Assembly: GCA_002372815.1 (NCBI GenBank)
Contig: DFIR01000078.1
Coordinates: 20,586 to 68,599, forward strand
DNA: 48,014 bases
Direction of reading: 5' to 3'
Origin: Lachnospiraceae bacterium UBA3692
GTDB taxonomy: Bacteria > Bacillota > Clostridia > Lachnospirales > Lachnospiraceae
Shown here: piece after piece, positions 47,053 through 48,014 of the stretch
Layout of the letters: each line of letters opens with the position of its first letter
How positions within the stretch are numbered: the first letter of the stretch is position 1
Notes under the pieces: generated by a model
What the model was told of the DNA's origin: nothing
What the model saw: the letters and a program-made list of their open reading frames with translations, nothing else
Database searches by the model: none
Translations under genes and position numbers: made by a program

Positions 47053-48014
47053 TCAGTTATCAGCCCGGTCGTACCCGTTCTTCATCTTCTCACTCGACGT
47101 GCGCAGGATCTTGTTCAGGGCGTCGGTCGTGAGGTCCCGCATCATGGCGCAGAGCTTGTCGTTGGCCTCGGCGGAGAGGGACAGGTCGCCGGTCTCCAGC
47201 ATCTTCCGGTCGTACTCACGCACGATCTGACGGCCTTTCACGGCTGTGGCGAGATGGTATCTCTCGATGTTCTGGATGCAGGCGCCGTAGTAAGGGTCCG
47301 CAAGGGCGCCGAGGAGGCGGCTCGCCCAGTAGAGGTTGTCCGTGGAAGTGTTGAGGGTCACCTCGCTGAGGTAGGCGGGCAGGTCATCCACATTCGTGTA
47401 CACGGGCACCATCGCCGAGAAAGTCGTCGAGCCGAAGCACACCCACTCGATCCCGCGGATGGCCTCCGGCATGCCGGGGCGGATCTGGCAGACCGTCGTC
47501 ACGCCTGTGCGGTTGATGCCGATCGGGCGGTAGATGCCGCGCACGCCCGTGTCTCTCGAGATATAGGGATCATAAGGCGTTCCCTGATAGTGGCCGGAGA
47601 GCATGTATTTCACATCCTCGACCGACACTTTCCGGTCGGGCACGAAGGACCAGGGAATGCTGTCGCTCTCCGGAGTGAACTCCGCGTCCGGTCCCTCCCA
47701 CTTGTGGGAGAAAGGTGTGAGATACCGCCCCATGAACCACGCCCGCGGGGTGTTGTAGATGTGGTCCATGTCGGTGTGGGAGCCGAAGATCTCCCTGGGG
47801 TTGCAGATGCCCGCCTGATCGTCCGCGCCGTACTGCTGCATGTCCAGGCAGTTGTCAGCAATGAATTCGCGCAGGTCCGCGGAGCAGAGGTGCGCCATCT
47901 GTCCGCCGAAGGCGTCATCCAGGTCGAAGGCGTCCGTGCCGAACTGGTTCGGATTGATGACCACCATCTCGTCCGGGACGCGTCTGGCGATCCAGTGGTG
48001 GCCGCCGATGGTCT
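47053..48014 (-). CDS. pepD: C69 family dipeptidase, 5' end outside window
   Basis: The last 320 or so codons of an Ntn-hydrolase dipeptidase. The frame is open to the window edge: TIGGHHWIARRVPDE continues before the internal MVVINPNQFGTDAFDLDD, so the ATG at 47967 is not the real start. Family stretches include CNPREIFGSHTDMDHIYNTP (close to the usual NPREIF/WR context), GIYRPIGINRTGVTTVCQIR and PAYLSEVTLNTSTDNLYWAS. The catalytic Cys near the N-terminus and any signal peptide lie beyond the window. Members cleave dipeptides. Confidence 0.9.
   Translation of the reverse strand, partial: TIGGHHWIARRVPDEMVVINPNQFGTDAFDLDDAFGGQMAHLCSADLREFIADNCLDMQQYGADDQAGICNPREIFGSHTDMDHIYNTPRAWFMGRYLTPFSHKWEGPDAEFTPESDSIPWSFVPDRKVSVEDVKYMLSGHYQGTPYDPYISRDTGVRGIYRPIGINRTGVTTVCQIRPGMPEAIRGIEWVCFGSTTFSAMVPVYTNVDDLPAYLSEVTLNTSTDNLYWASRLLGALADPYYGACIQNIERYHLATAVKGRQIVREYDRKMLETGDLSLSAEANDKLCAMMRDLTTDALNKILRTSSEKMKNGYDRADN

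Noticed and set aside
1..48014. Genomic island or prophage
   Set aside because: No integrase, transposase, tRNA-flanked attachment site or phage structural gene is seen. Most of the content is housekeeping.

Overview
This is a GC-rich bacterial chromosome segment. It carries 45 supportable protein genes, most of them on the minus strand, and no rRNA, tRNA, insertion sequence or CRISPR array that I can see. Gene content and order point to a Clostridia bacterium, most likely Lachnospiraceae-like: hup-rqcP-divIC-tilS-hpt-ftsH, cdaA-cdaR, recD2-comF, rpsF-ssb-rpsR, the archaeal/eukaryote-like form of ProS, and strong AGGAGG-type ribosome sites with frequent TTG and GTG starts. The sporulation genes that usually sit between rqcP and tilS (yabP, yabQ, spoIIE) are absent, which suggests a non-spore-forming lineage. 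I cannot name the species.

Layout: 1-2.8 kb holds a cut-off zinc-ribbon gene, the redox chaperone Hsp33 and a MATE exporter. 2.9-7.8 kb is a housekeeping block (ftsH, hpt, tilS, divIC, rqcP, hup). 7.9-12.7 kb has tRNA-related genes (cca, proS, a dihydrouridine synthase) and an orphan GntR/UTRA regulator with a good promoter and a candidate operator. 13-18.9 kb has a DUF937 protein, a phosphopantetheinyl transferase on the plus strand, the c-di-AMP synthase CdaA with its regulator CdaR, two unrecognised membrane proteins and ComF. 18.9-26.9 kb is DNA metabolism (recD2, uvrA, uvrB) plus a C39-like protein with a histidine-rich segment. 27-28.9 kb is a plus-strand pair, a zinc-ribbon membrane protein and a TPM-domain membrane protein.

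29-39.9 kb is the transport region. It contains a small lipoprotein, a four-gene CUT1-type ABC importer transcribed ATPase-first and binding-protein-last, and a five-gene Opp/Dpp-type peptide importer (oppABCDF). oppA is preceded by a leader that can fold into a closed multi-branch RNA and followed by a strong hairpin that probably lowers oppBCDF expression relative to oppA. 40-41.3 kb holds a wall/surface protein with Listeria-Bacteroides-type repeats, translationally coupled to a 49-codon gene. 41.6-44.6 kb has a YgiQ radical-SAM protein convergent with, and overlapping, a membrane-anchored amidase. 44.7-45.0 kb is an array of four 62-bp tandem repeats. 45-48 kb has rpsF-ssb-rpsR, a cytidylyltransferase and a cut-off C69 dipeptidase.

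The best candidates for something undescribed are the oppA leader RNA, the 62-bp repeat array, the 49-residue small protein with its coupled surface protein, and the histidine-rich C39-like protein divergent from the zinc-ribbon/TPM pair. All functional calls come from reading motifs by eye; no search was run.
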